Shown: positions 17,080-24,810 of the stretch, in pieces
How the letters are laid out: every line of letters starts with the position of its first letter
How positions within the stretch are numbered: the first letter of the stretch is position 1
NCBI GenBank assembly: GCA_002427755.1
Contig: DIYO01000009.1
Location: 3,296 to 67,295, forward strand
Length of the DNA stretch: 64,000 nucleotides
Direction of reading: 5' to 3'
From: Roseivirga sp. UBA6052
GTDB lineage: Bacteria; Bacteroidota; Bacteroidia; Cytophagales; Cyclobacteriaceae
Made by a program: the position numbers and the translations under genes
The notes under the pieces: model-generated
What the model saw: only the letters and a program-made list of their open reading frames with translations
Told to the model about the DNA's origin: nothing
The model's database searches: none

Positions 17080-17238
17080 ATGAAGGAGCGGAAGAAGGAT
17101 CAATTTTTTGCCAGTAAAACGGAAGATTATTACCTTGACAAGGACGGTAAATTAGTATTCACCGAACACTATTTACGCAAACGAGGCTATTGCTGTCAAA
17201 ACGGCTGTCGCCACTGTCCTTACGGGTTTAAACCATGA
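17080..17238 (+). CDS. DUF5522-type small Cys-rich protein (52 aa)
   Basis: This short ORF runs from ATG 17080 to TGA 17236-17238. Its product has V-F-T-E-x-Y-L-x-x-R-G-Y-C-C-x-x-G-C-R-H-C-P-Y-G, the signature I know from the DUF5522 family. Five residues (four Cys plus one His) in C-C-x-x-x-C-x-H-C suggest a zinc or Fe-S site. Its stop overlaps the next gene's start as ATGA, so it is translationally coupled to the PH-domain pair. It starts 28 bases past the divergent rocD promoter element. Function unknown. Confidence 0.85.
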   Translation: MKERKKDQFFASKTEDYYLDKDGKLVFTEHYLRKRGYCCQNGCRHCPYGFKP

Positions 17239-17771
17239 ATGAATCTTTTGAGAATTTACCTGTCTCTATAGACACACTCCCAGAATTAACACCGAATAAT
17301 TTCAATACAATAGAAAGAACCTACCTCAAGGTTTCTCTAATTTCTAATAGCATATTTTTTGCCATTCTCATGATTGGAGGCATTTGCCTAGTCTATTTTA
17401 ATGATGATATCGATAGACCACTATTAGCATATGGACTTGCCATCGGGTCAGTTGGATTCTTGTGGTTATTCAACATTATTTTTGTGAGTAAGGCATTCCC
17501 TAAAAAGCAATATGCACTTAGAGCGAGGGATATCATCTATACCAAAGGGTTGCTTTGGTCTACACGCACTAGCATTCCATTCAATAGAATTCAGCATGTA
17601 GAATTAAAGCAAGGGCCTTTTGAGCGAATGTTTAAGCTCAATAGTTTGAAAATTTTCACTGCCGGAGGGCAGACTAGCGATCTTGTAGTTCCTGGATTAA
17701 GCGAAGAGAAGGCATTACAACTAAAAGAATTCATTCTGGGTAAAACAGCTATAGATGAACCTGCTAGTTGA
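17235..17771 (+). CDS. YdbS-like bacterial PH-domain membrane protein
   Basis: The 178-residue product has two transmembrane helices (about 30-55 and 62-87) followed by a bPH2/DUF304 domain (about 95-165: Y-A-L-R-A-R-D-I-I-Y-x-K-G-L and I-P-F-N-R-I-Q-H-V). In Bacillus the YdbS/YdbT pair is linked to resistance to heterologous antimicrobial peptides; that role is known for the family, not shown here. The start overlaps the DUF5522 stop by 4 bp and the 3' end overlaps the next gene by 17 bp, so all three genes form a tight operon. Confidence 0.85.
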   Translation: MNESFENLPVSIDTLPELTPNNFNTIERTYLKVSLISNSIFFAILMIGGICLVYFNDDIDRPLLAYGLAIGSVGFLWLFNIIFVSKAFPKKQYALRARDIIYTKGLLWSTRTSIPFNRIQHVELKQGPFERMFKLNSLKIFTAGGQTSDLVVPGLSEEKALQLKEFILGKTAIDEPAS

Positions 17772-19257
17772 AAAATACACAAGCCCTCAAAGGCAAAGCA
17801 AGGTCGCCATTGGCATCATCCTCATCAAACTGATTCGGCAAACCATTAAAGCTTTTTGGCCTATTCTTCTCAGTTTATTTTTTGGCACTCGAAGCTCAAA
17901 CTCCTTTATTGACTATGTAGGATATATAGCTTTAGGATTCGCTGCTATTAATGTATTAGGTTCGATTTTAACCTTCTTTCGATTTTATTTTCACATTGAA
18001 GAAGGTGCTATAGTAATAGATAAAGGGGTACTAAAAAGAAGCAAAGTCAATATTCCTTTCGAGCGCATTCAAACCATCAATTTTCAACAGAATATTCTGC
18101 ACCAAATGTTTGGTGTAGTCAGCCTTGAAATTGATACAGCCGGTGCCGGAAAAGCAGAATTAACCATAGATGCACTCAACAAAGAAGAAGCTGAGGCTAT
18201 TAGACGGCACATTCTAGCAGAGAAGAAAGAAATTATTGGAAATGATCCAGCACTTGAGCAAGAATCTATCAAAGAGGAGGCTGGAGAAACCGTTTTAAAC
18301 CTTTCCATATCCGATCTCATTAAGATTGGTGTAAGTCAGAATCATCTACGGTCTATGGGTATCCTGTTTGCATTTGTTTTTTCAACGCTTAACGAAATTA
18401 CAGATGACATTTCAGGTCTGGTTGAGTCTCAAGTAGATGGATACGAATCTTTCCTTTCTAATAATAAATGGGCGGTTGCACTAATCTCAATTTTAGTTGT
18501 GGCATTAATATCTCTCTTATACTCTATTATAAGTATCACCTTAAACAATTTTGAGCTCAAACTCACATTAAAAAAGAATGGATTGAAACTGGTAAGAGGC
18601 CTTCTCAACCGTCAAGAAATCTCGGTCAGTAAAAAGAAAGTTCAAGTAGTCTCTTGGTCAGACAACCCCTTAAGGAGACTGTTTAAGATGTATACGCTAC
18701 AAATAGCTCAGGCGAGTAGTTCTGAAGCAGCTCAACTAAAATCAAAAATTAAAGTACCTGGAAGCTATCAACTTCAAATAGATAAAGTAGCTAGTAATGT
18801 TTTTCCTAGCGACTTCTACAAAGAAGAATACAAGAATCGAGTGAGTAATCTACTTCTGAAAAGGATAGTTGTTCTTACAGGTGTAATTCCTGCGCTATTC
18901 TCTCAATTTCTATACTTCGCAATAGAATGGTATTGTTTGCTCTTCCTTTTATGGATTCCACTCGTGTGGCTTGTTGCATTAATGTATTACCGCAAAAGAA
19001 GTTTTGAATTCAATCAAGAGCTACTCAAGAATAATAGAGGTACCTTTGGTAATATGTATGAACTGTTACAGATCTATAAGATTCAGTCAATACAGATCAA
19101 GCAAAGCTGGTATCAAAGAAAAAAGAGGTTGGCCAATATTGTTTTGTTTACCGCTTCAGGGTCAGTTAAAATCCCATTTGTGGACTTAAACACGGCTGAA
19201 TCGCTTGAGCGCTACATTTTATACAAAGTAGAATCAGACAAAAGAGAGTGGATGTAG
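17755..19257 (+). CDS. YdbT-like multi-PH-domain membrane protein
   Basis: The 500-residue membrane protein has repeated bPH2/DUF304 units: one after the first TM pair (about 80-150, with K-R-S-K-V-N-I-P-F-E-R-I-Q-T), a second after TM helices near 210-265 (K-L-V-R-G-L-L-N-R-Q-E-I-S), and a third near the C-terminus (Q-I-Y-K-I-Q-S-I-Q-I-K-Q-S). This matches YdbT, the partner of the two-TM YdbS encoded just upstream with a 17-bp overlap. The pair probably forms one inner-membrane complex. Lipid or peptide ligand unknown. Confidence 0.85.
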   Translation: MNLLVEKYTSPQRQSKVAIGIILIKLIRQTIKAFWPILLSLFFGTRSSNSFIDYVGYIALGFAAINVLGSILTFFRFYFHIEEGAIVIDKGVLKRSKVNIPFERIQTINFQQNILHQMFGVVSLEIDTAGAGKAELTIDALNKEEAEAIRRHILAEKKEIIGNDPALEQESIKEEAGETVLNLSISDLIKIGVSQNHLRSMGILFAFVFSTLNEITDDISGLVESQVDGYESFLSNNKWAVALISILVVALISLLYSIISITLNNFELKLTLKKNGLKLVRGLLNRQEISVSKKKVQVVSWSDNPLRRLFKMYTLQIAQASSSEAAQLKSKIKVPGSYQLQIDKVASNVFPSDFYKEEYKNRVSNLLLKRIVVLTGVIPALFSQFLYFAIEWYCLLFLLWIPLVWLVALMYYRKRSFEFNQELLKNNRGTFGNMYELLQIYKIQSIQIKQSWYQRKKRLANIVLFTASGSVKIPFVDLNTAESLERYILYKVESDKREWM

Positions 19258-19294
19258 CCACTTTGTAAAAACTTTAGAGATTTTCAACTCTCTA

Positions 19295-19325
19295 TTGGTC
19301 AAATCGATATTAATTCAGATATTTG
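19295..19325 (+). promoter_or_regulatory. Promoter of rpmB
   Basis: TTG (19295-19297) and GATATTTG (19318-19325) resemble -33 and -7, followed by CAGTCCG and TTTAGAAAA. The same downstream sequence is seen before rpmG and, slightly changed, rpsT. Confidence 0.6.
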
Positions 19326-19360
19326 CAGTCCGTTTAGAAAAAGCGGTTAATTCAGACGTT

Positions 19361-19600
19361 ATGGCAAGAGTTTGTGATATCACAGGAAAGAAAGTACAAG
19401 TAGGAAACAACGTTTCTCACGCTAACAATAAAACAAAGAGAAAATTCTACCCGAATCTTCAGAAGAAGAGATTCTATATCCCTGAAGAAGATAAGTGGAT
19501 TACTTTAAAAGTTTCTACGTCAGCAATCAGAACTATTAACAAGAATGGTATCTCTGCTGTACTTAAAAAAGCACGCGAAAACGGTAACATTTTAGTATAA
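19361..19600 (+). CDS. rpmB: 50S ribosomal protein L28
   Basis: The 79-residue protein matches L28: M-A-R-V-C-D-I-T-G-K near the start, S-H-A-N-N-K-T-K-R-x-F-x-P-N-L in the middle and a W-I-T-L-K-V-S-T-S-A-I-R-T segment. It is an rRNA-binding component of the large subunit. The frame is open from 19295, but that start falls in the promoter; the ATG at 19361 gives the canonical N-terminus. No rpmG follows directly; L33 is at 22797. Confidence 0.95.
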   Translation: MARVCDITGKKVQVGNNVSHANNKTKRKFYPNLQKKRFYIPEEDKWITLKVSTSAIRTINKNGISAVLKKARENGNILV

Positions 19601-19624
19601 TAGCGTTCCATACGTTATTGTACT

Positions 19625-21094
19625 ATGAATAAACTACTTACAAAGACATTTACAATCCTGATAGCATTCATGTTATCAGGATTTTTTATTGCCCCCGCCC
19701 AAGATATTCCAGACGATTATCTTTCAGGAGAGTTCCACAAAGGTAGAAGAGAAGCACTAAGGGCGCAGATGCCAGAAAACTCAGTAGCTGTATTCTTTTC
19801 GAATCCTATAAGAAATCGCTCTAACGATGTAGATTTCATTTACCATCAAGATCCCAACCTCTATTACCTAACAGGTTATAAGGAGCCACACTCTGTTCTT
19901 TTAGTCTTTAAGGAAAGTCAAACCAACGAATCTGGCCAAAACTACAATGAGATTTTCTTTGTCCAAGAAAGAAACCCAATGGCCGAAATGTGGAATGGAA
20001 AAAGAATGGGAACAGAAGGTGTAAAAGGGAGGCTTAAAATTGATAATGCCTTCAATGGTTCAGAATTTGCCAGCTACAATATCGACTTCTCAAAGTTCGA
20101 TAAAGTGATGTTCTATGACTTTCAGCACGATGTCCGCGATACAAGAAGTGATGCAGACCTGTACAGTCTTATTGAACAGTTTAAGGAAAAGTCTGGCTAC
20201 AATGCGAATGCCAACTCCCTAAGTGCAGAAAGACCTGTGAATAATCTGGACGTAAGAGGCTTAGATGTGATCATGAACAATCTTAGAGGCATCAAAACAG
20301 CAGAAGAACTAGACTTACTTAGAAAAGCAGTTTTGATTTCTGCTGTCGGCCAAAGAGAGGTTATGAAGGCTATGAGACCGGGTCTTTCAGAAACTGAAAT
20401 TCAGGGCATTCATGAGTTTGTATTCAAGAAATACGGATCCGAATATGAAGGCTATCCTTCAATCGTAGGAGCCGGACATAATGGTTGTATCCTTCATTAC
20501 ATTGACAACAACAAACCTGAGATTAATAGCGAAGAGATGATCCTAATGGACCTTGGTGCAGAATACCATGGCTACACAGCCGATGTTACGCGCACTATTC
20601 CAGTGGATGGCAAATTCTCTCCTGAAGAAAAAGCTATCTATGACTTGGTATATAAAGCACAAGAAGAAGCGATTCAAATGTGTAAGCCTGGCACCACTTT
20701 TTCAGAAATAAGTGCAGTTGCCAGACAAATCATTAACAAAGGACTTGTGGATTTAGGCATTATCTCTGATGAAACAGATCGCCATTTATATTATCCACAC
20801 GGACTATCTCACCACATTGGATTAGATGTTCATGATAAAGGAAACTACGGTGCCATGGAAGAGAATATGGTAATTACAGTTGAGCCTGGTATTTACATTC
20901 CTGAAGGTTCTGACTGTGACGAGAAGTGGTGGAATATTGCTGTAAGGATAGAAGATGATGTATTAATCACAAAAGACGGCTTTGAATTGCTATCAGCTTT
21001 TGCTCCTCGCACTACTGAGGAAATTGAAAAACTCATGCTAGAACCCAGTCCGTTAGATGCATTCGTTTTGCCAAATCTTGGAGGTGATAAGTAA
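19625..21094 (+). CDS. Secreted aminopeptidase P family protein (M24B)
   Basis: The 489-residue protein has a signal peptide (about 1-25), an aminopeptidase-P N-terminal domain (about 35-170, with Y-L-T-G-Y-K-E-P) and a pita-bread catalytic domain. The five metal ligands are visible: D in M-D-L-G-A-E-Y, D in T-A-D-V-T-R-T, H in H-G-L-S-H-H-I-G-L-D-V-H-D, E in V-E-P-G-I-Y-I, and E in R-I-E-D-D-V. It should remove N-terminal residues preceding proline, using two Mn ions. Export to the periplasm fits peptide scavenging. It is 24 bp after rpmB and may be read from the same promoter. A stem-loop and then a strong terminator follow. Confidence 0.9.
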   Translation: MNKLLTKTFTILIAFMLSGFFIAPAQDIPDDYLSGEFHKGRREALRAQMPENSVAVFFSNPIRNRSNDVDFIYHQDPNLYYLTGYKEPHSVLLVFKESQTNESGQNYNEIFFVQERNPMAEMWNGKRMGTEGVKGRLKIDNAFNGSEFASYNIDFSKFDKVMFYDFQHDVRDTRSDADLYSLIEQFKEKSGYNANANSLSAERPVNNLDVRGLDVIMNNLRGIKTAEELDLLRKAVLISAVGQREVMKAMRPGLSETEIQGIHEFVFKKYGSEYEGYPSIVGAGHNGCILHYIDNNKPEINSEEMILMDLGAEYHGYTADVTRTIPVDGKFSPEEKAIYDLVYKAQEEAIQMCKPGTTFSEISAVARQIINKGLVDLGIISDETDRHLYYPHGLSHHIGLDVHDKGNYGAMEENMVITVEPGIYIPEGSDCDEKWWNIAVRIEDDVLITKDGFELLSAFAPRTTEEIEKLMLEPSPLDAFVLPNLGGDK

Positions 21095-21107
21095 GAATTC
21101 TGGTATT

Positions 21108-21129
21108 TCTAGAAGAAAGCCCTTCTAGA
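21108..21129 (+). other. Palindromic stem-loop in a 3' UTR
   Basis: TCTAGAAG (21108-21115) and CTTCTAGA (21122-21129) form a perfect 8-bp stem with a 6-nt loop, 14 bases after the aminopeptidase stop. No T run follows, so it is probably a 3' stability element upstream of the true terminator. Confidence 0.5.
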
Positions 21130-21153
21130 TTCTACCTAAAATAAATCATTGCT

Positions 21154-21190
21154 AAACCGATCTTAAAGAGATTTAAGGTCGGTTTTCTTT
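21154..21190 (+). terminator. Strong intrinsic terminator after aminopeptidase P
   Basis: AAACCGATCTTAAA pairs with TTTAAGGTCGGTTT (14 bp with one G-T pair) around a GAGA loop and runs into TTTCTTTT. Confidence 0.9.
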
Positions 21191-21219
21191 TAGCTATTAT
21201 TGACATTAAATTAGACCAA

Positions 21220-22158
21220 ATGAGCAGAACCCTAAAGATTTCAATCTCCCTATTAATAGGATTTATAGTGCTCATTTGTATTCTATTCGGCCATAAAGAT
21301 ATATCGGTAGAAGAACTGAAAGATCATTATGGAGCATCTCCTTCTCAATACTTAGAGATAGAAGGCATGTCGGTTCATTATCGTGACGAGGGCAATCCGA
21401 ATGACTCCCTCCCACTAGTATTAATTTACGGTACCGGGGCAAGCCTCCATACTTGGAATGACTGGATAAATGAACTCATAAAAGAAAGGCGAGTGATTCG
21501 AATGGACTTGCCAGCTTTTGGATTAACAGGCCCCTTTCCTAATCGAGATTACAGCATCTCACATTACGTGACTTTCTTAGATCAATTTTTAAAAAAGCTC
21601 CAAATTGAAAACTGTATTCTTGGGGGTAATTCCCTAGGTGGACAGATAGCATGGAACTATACGGTTGAATATCCTAAAAGAGTGGAAAAACTAATTCTAA
21701 TAGATGCAGCCGGCTATCCGAAAAACTCAAGTAGCGAGCCTCTTGCCTTTACGGTAGCTAAAATCCCAATTTTAAATAAAGGACTCACCTTTATAACACC
21801 TCGCTTTGTCATTGAATCAAGTATTGAAAACGTATATGCCAATCCTGAAATAATTGAATCTGTGCTTATTGATAGATACTTCGAATTATCATTAAGAGAA
21901 GGCAATAGACAGGCTTTTATAGACCGCATGCAATTAGATTACGATAGCAGCGAAATTCAACAGATAAAGAATATTCAGCAACCAACACTTGTACTTTGGG
22001 GAGAAGAAGACCGATTGATCACACTAGAAAGCGCCTATCGTTTTCAGGAAGACTTACCTAATGACACAATGGTAATCCTAAAAAATTCAGGTCATGTTCC
22101 TATGGAAGAATCTCCAAAGGAGAGCCTGGAAATTTTGAAAATCTTTTTAAATCAATAA
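21220..22158 (+). CDS. Membrane-anchored alpha/beta hydrolase
   Basis: The 312-residue product has an N-terminal TM anchor (about 7-25) and then an alpha/beta-hydrolase fold. The nucleophile elbow is G-G-N-S-L-G-G, the acid is in W-G-E-E-D-R-L-I, and the His is in N-S-G-H-V-P-M-E-E. The usual oxyanion H-G-x-G is replaced by Y-G-T-G, so the leading His is Tyr. The overall pattern resembles the MhpC/epoxide-hydrolase-like subfamily. Substrate not predictable. It stands alone after a terminator and converges on the NTF2-like gene with a 2-bp gap. Confidence 0.85.
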   Translation: MSRTLKISISLLIGFIVLICILFGHKDISVEELKDHYGASPSQYLEIEGMSVHYRDEGNPNDSLPLVLIYGTGASLHTWNDWINELIKERRVIRMDLPAFGLTGPFPNRDYSISHYVTFLDQFLKKLQIENCILGGNSLGGQIAWNYTVEYPKRVEKLILIDAAGYPKNSSSEPLAFTVAKIPILNKGLTFITPRFVIESSIENVYANPEIIESVLIDRYFELSLREGNRQAFIDRMQLDYDSSEIQQIKNIQQPTLVLWGEEDRLITLESAYRFQEDLPNDTMVILKNSGHVPMEESPKESLEILKIFLNQ

Positions 22159-22160
22159 AT

Positions 22161-22607
22161 CTACTTCTTCAAACCGTCTACCACTAAACTGGCCTTCATC
22201 TTGAATTTGTCCATTGCAGACATATTTGAAAGCAATTCGCTCATTTTAGCTTTTACCATCTCAATTGCCTTATTCGGACGAATCATTACTTTGAATTCTT
22301 GAATTTTGCCTTCCTCATTCCATTTAATAATATCAACTCCGTTTATAAGTATCCCATCAATCTCACAGGTAAACTCCAACATAGAATCGCTTTCGGAATG
22401 AATCTCACGAACATAGGTAAAGCTCTTATTCTCGTTTGCAAAAAACATTTGATAAGCATTCTTGAGATACCATGCCGTGAGCTTTCTCCCTTCTTGGGGC
22501 TTGAATACTAAAGGCGAAAAGAACACCGAATTCTTAGCCAGCAAGGCCTCAAGATCTTTTAAATCTCCATTATCAAACAGTCTATGCCAAGCTTCTATAT
22601 TGTTCAT
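22161..22607 (-). CDS. NTF2-like (SnoaL-type) cytoplasmic protein
   Basis: The 148-residue product opens with an H-R-L-F-D-N-G-D-L-K-D-L-E-A-L-L segment and has a beta-sheet region with F-T-C-E-I-D-G-I-L-I-N-G-V-D-I-I-K-W, a pattern typical of NTF2-like/SnoaL folds in which a cone-shaped pocket binds a small molecule. No signal peptide. The helical C-terminal tail is longer than usual. No catalytic Asp/His dyad can be named with confidence. Transcribed divergently from rpmG. Confidence 0.65.
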   Translation of the reverse strand: MNNIEAWHRLFDNGDLKDLEALLAKNSVFFSPLVFKPQEGRKLTAWYLKNAYQMFFANENKSFTYVREIHSESDSMLEFTCEIDGILINGVDIIKWNEEGKIQEFKVMIRPNKAIEMVKAKMSELLSNMSAMDKFKMKASLVVDGLKK

Positions 22608-22737
22608 TTCAAAAAGATTTTAAATAAATTAGTTATTAACGGAGGCTTTTAAAAGCGCCTAAAGAGCTATTCTTCTTACTATTTATTAAAACAGCACTGA
22701 TTCCCTGATAATTAGTCAATTAATTTTGCGTAAGACT

Positions 22738-22768
22738 TTTCAATATGTCATACAGTTCCGTATATTTG
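22738..22768 (+). promoter_or_regulatory. Promoter of rpmG
   Basis: TTTC (22738-22741), 19 bp, then TATATTTG (22761-22768), followed by CAGTCCGAATTTTAGAA. It is close to the Bacteroidota consensus and shares the initial transcribed bases with rpmB. Confidence 0.75.
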
Positions 22769-22796
22769 CAGTCCGAATTTTAGAAGGCACAGAAAA

Positions 22797-22979
22797 ATGG
22801 CTAAGAAAGGGAATAGAGTTCAAGTGATTTTAGAATGCACCGAGCATAAGAATAGTGGTATGCACGGAACATCTCGTTACATCACTACTAAGAACCGTAA
22901 GAATACAACAGAAAGATTGGAGTTAAAGAAGTATAACCCAATTTTAAAGAAATACACTGTTCACAAAGAAATTAAGTAA
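22797..22979 (+). CDS. rpmG: 50S ribosomal protein L33
   Basis: The 60-residue product matches L33: M-A-K-K-G-N-R-V-Q-V-I-L-E-C-T-E-H, then S-R-Y-I-T-T-K-N-R-K-N-T-x-x-R-L-E-L-K-K-Y-N-P, ending H-K-E-I-K. One Cys remains (C14), so the four-Cys zinc ribbon of C+ L33 forms is absent; this is the zinc-independent type. First gene of an rpmG - DUF4295 cluster, 2 bp from the next ORF. Confidence 0.95.
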   Translation: MAKKGNRVQVILECTEHKNSGMHGTSRYITTKNRKNTTERLELKKYNPILKKYTVHKEIK

Positions 22980-22981
22980 TC

Positions 22982-23137
22982 ATGGCTAAGAAAGTAGTAG
23001 CAACCCTAAAACAAAAAGGTGGTGTTAAATACGCCAAGGTGATCAAAGCAGTAAAATCTCCAAAGACAGGTGCTTATACCTTCAAAGAAGAGATTGTTAC
23101 TGAGGACATGGTTAAATCTGTCTTAGCTGATAAATAA
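22982..23137 (+). CDS. DUF4295 family small basic protein (51 aa)
   Basis: This 51-residue Lys-rich protein opens M-A-K-K-V-V-A-T-L-K and contains Y-A-K-V-I-K-A-V-K-S-P-K-T-G-A-Y-T-F-K-E. DUF4295 is a Bacteroidota-specific family found between rpmG and ftsY, exactly as here. Basic character and its position 2 bp after L33 suggest a ribosome-associated role, which is inference. A terminator ends this short operon. Confidence 0.9.
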   Translation: MAKKVVATLKQKGGVKYAKVIKAVKSPKTGAYTFKEEIVTEDMVKSVLADK

Positions 23138-23163
23138 GATTTTTCTGATTTAATAATATATTG

Positions 23164-23187
23164 AAGTCCCCTTGAGGGACTTTTTTT
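23164..23187 (+). terminator. Terminator after rpmG-DUF4295
   Basis: AAGTCCC-CTTGA-GGGACTT followed by a T run; 7-bp perfect stem. Confidence 0.9.
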
Positions 23188-23205
23188 ATATACACCCTGT
23201 TAGAA

Positions 23206-23275
23206 CGTCATCCTGAATTTATTTCAGGATCTTTCCAATAGAAATAGAAGATTCTGAAACGAGTTCAGAATGACG
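23206..23275. repeat. REP-like double-hairpin intergenic element
   Basis: The 70-bp element is a near-perfect inverted repeat: CGTCATCCTGAA (23206-23217) pairs with TTCAGAATGACG (23264-23275), and TTTCAGGATCTT (23222-23233) with AAGATTCTGAAA (23248-23259), one mismatch each. Each half can also fold as its own hairpin (CCTGAA/TTCAGG; TCTGAA/TTCAGA). This resembles interspersed palindromes common in Bacteroidota. Only one copy is seen in this window. Confidence 0.75.
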
Positions 23276-23308
23276 ATTATAGAGAGGGATTGAAAATTAA
23301 AAAACGCA

Positions 23309-24265
23309 ATGGGCATATTTGGAGGATTATTTTCAAAAGAAAAGAAAGAATCTTTAGACAAAGGACTTGAGAAGACCAAGGAAAGCTTTTTCTCAAAGCT
23401 TGGAAGAGCCGTTGCAGGGAAATCTAAGGTAGATGACGAGGTTTTAGATGAATTAGAAGAAATCTTGATTACTTCTGATGTTGGAGTCGATACAACGGTG
23501 CGAATTATTGAAAGAATTGAAGAGCGCGTTGCCAAAGACAAATACATGAATACTGCCGAGCTAGATGGAATCTTGAGAGATGAAATAGCTGAGCTCCTCT
23601 CTGAAAATAATACACAAGATCTTGCCGACTTTAATGTGCCCGAAGGCCACAAACCCCACGTAATTCTTGTAGTTGGTGTTAACGGTGTTGGAAAAACAAC
23701 AACAATTGGCAAGTTAGCCGCTCAGTTTAAAGCTAAAGGCAAAAATGTTGTGCTTGGAGCTGCTGATACTTTTAGGGCAGCCGCTGTAGATCAATTGAAG
23801 CTTTGGGGAGAACGAGTTGGAGTACCGGTTGTTGCACATGGTATGAATACCGACCCAAGTGCAGTAGCATTTGATGCGGTAAAGCAAGGGGTTGAAACAG
23901 GAGCAGACTTAGTAATAGTAGATACTGCCGGAAGACTACATACGAAGGTTAACTTGATGAATGAGCTTTCTAAGATTAAGAGAGTAATGCAGAAGTTTAT
24001 TCCTGAAGCTCCTCATGAAATATTGTTAGTGCTCGATGGCTCAACTGGGCAAAACGCATTTATTCAAGCTACAGAATTCACAAAAGCTACAGAAGTAAGC
24101 GCTCTGGCAATCACAAAGCTAGATGGTACAGCCAAAGGCGGTGTAGTAATAGGCATATCAGATCAGTTCAAAATTCCTGTTAAATACATTGGTGTAGGAG
24201 AACAGGTAAATGATCTGCAAGTCTTTAATAAATCGGAATTTGTAGATTCTCTTTTCAAAAAATAG
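23309..24265 (+). CDS. ftsY: Signal recognition particle receptor FtsY
   Basis: FtsY is the SRP receptor GTPase that docks nascent membrane proteins to SecYEG. The 318-residue protein has a short charged N-terminal A-like segment (about 1-35), a helical N domain (about 36-110) and the G domain. The P-loop is G-V-N-G-V-G-K-T-T-T from residue 123, followed by the insertion-box region (D-T-F-R-A-A-A-V-D-Q-L), D-T-A-G-R-L-H and T-K-L-D-G-T-A-K-G-G. All GTP-binding motifs are intact. The acidic A domain is very short, as usual in this phylum. Confidence 0.95.
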   Translation: MGIFGGLFSKEKKESLDKGLEKTKESFFSKLGRAVAGKSKVDDEVLDELEEILITSDVGVDTTVRIIERIEERVAKDKYMNTAELDGILRDEIAELLSENNTQDLADFNVPEGHKPHVILVVGVNGVGKTTTIGKLAAQFKAKGKNVVLGAADTFRAAAVDQLKLWGERVGVPVVAHGMNTDPSAVAFDAVKQGVETGADLVIVDTAGRLHTKVNLMNELSKIKRVMQKFIPEAPHEILLVLDGSTGQNAFIQATEFTKATEVSALAITKLDGTAKGGVVIGISDQFKIPVKYIGVGEQVNDLQVFNKSEFVDSLFKK

Positions 24266-24303
24266 AGACAAAGGCAATAGCCTGATTCCCTGAACGTTAC
24301 CGT

Positions 24304-24407
24304 ACAGATTCAGAACCGATTCGCACAGATTCATAACTCTTCTATTTGCATTTGACTGTATATCAAACACTTACAAGGTTGGCACTTATCTTGTAGTATA
24401 AGTTGCC
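24304..24407 (+). promoter_or_regulatory. Possible operator region: 21-bp-spaced direct repeats and a stem-loop
   Basis: ACAGATTCA occurs at 24304-24312 and 24325-24333, exactly 21 bp apart (two helical turns). Further down, GGCACTTAT (24381-24389) and ATAAGTTGCC (24398-24407) form a stem with one bulged T. Both lie upstream of the ATG at 24442. Phased direct repeats are typical of LytTR-type or other dimeric regulators, but no factor can be assigned. Confidence 0.35.
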
Positions 24408-24441
24408 GGATAGAAAACATTTGTACATTAACGAACAACCT

Positions 24442-24702
24442 ATGAGCGCAATAGCTATACAAATTCCTCAGGTTACTGGTGAGCAGGAAATCGAAGTAGA
24501 AGTTAAAATCAATGGACAAAAGCAATCATACAATTACAGAGTAGAAGTATTCTACTGGGCAGATTGTGATAACCCTAGTGACGATCGCGTTGATTGTATC
24601 AGACAAATTTTAGCCAAATACGATTCTGACTGGGAGCTATATACTATTGGCATGCCTACAGACGAATTAGTTCCGATCACATTCAGAAAAAAGAGAGTTT
24701 AA
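24442..24702 (+). CDS. Small protein of unknown function (86 aa)
   Basis: The reading frame is open from a TTG at 24403, but the ATG at 24442 (M-S-A-I-A-I-Q-I-P-Q) is the better start. The product is soluble, acidic in the middle, with Y-W-A-D-C-D-N-P-S-D-D-R-V-D-C, then a short helix and a basic end (R-K-K-R-V). Predicted to be a compact alpha/beta domain. I recognise no family. It sits between ftsY and rimO with its own long upstream region. Confidence 0.6.
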   Translation: MSAIAIQIPQVTGEQEIEVEVKINGQKQSYNYRVEVFYWADCDNPSDDRVDCIRQILAKYDSDWELYTIGMPTDELVPITFRKKRV

Positions 24703-24785
24703 CACTAAGGACAAAAGATTAAGCTTCAAGTCTCTAGTCTAAATCAACTTGAAACTTATAACTCAATCCTTCTGTCTTTTCTTGC

Positions 24786-24793
24786 TACCTTTG
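24786..24793 (+). promoter_or_regulatory. -7 element of rimO
   Basis: TACCTTTG matches TAnnTTTG, 17 bases before the rimO ATG and followed by CAC; no clear -33 element. Confidence 0.6.
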
Positions 24794-24810
24794 CACTTCA
24801 AATTTCAGGT

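Noticed and set aside
22645..22656. GCTTTTAAAAGC palindrome upstream of the NTF2-like gene
   Set aside because: Short and AT-rich; expected by chance in this genome.
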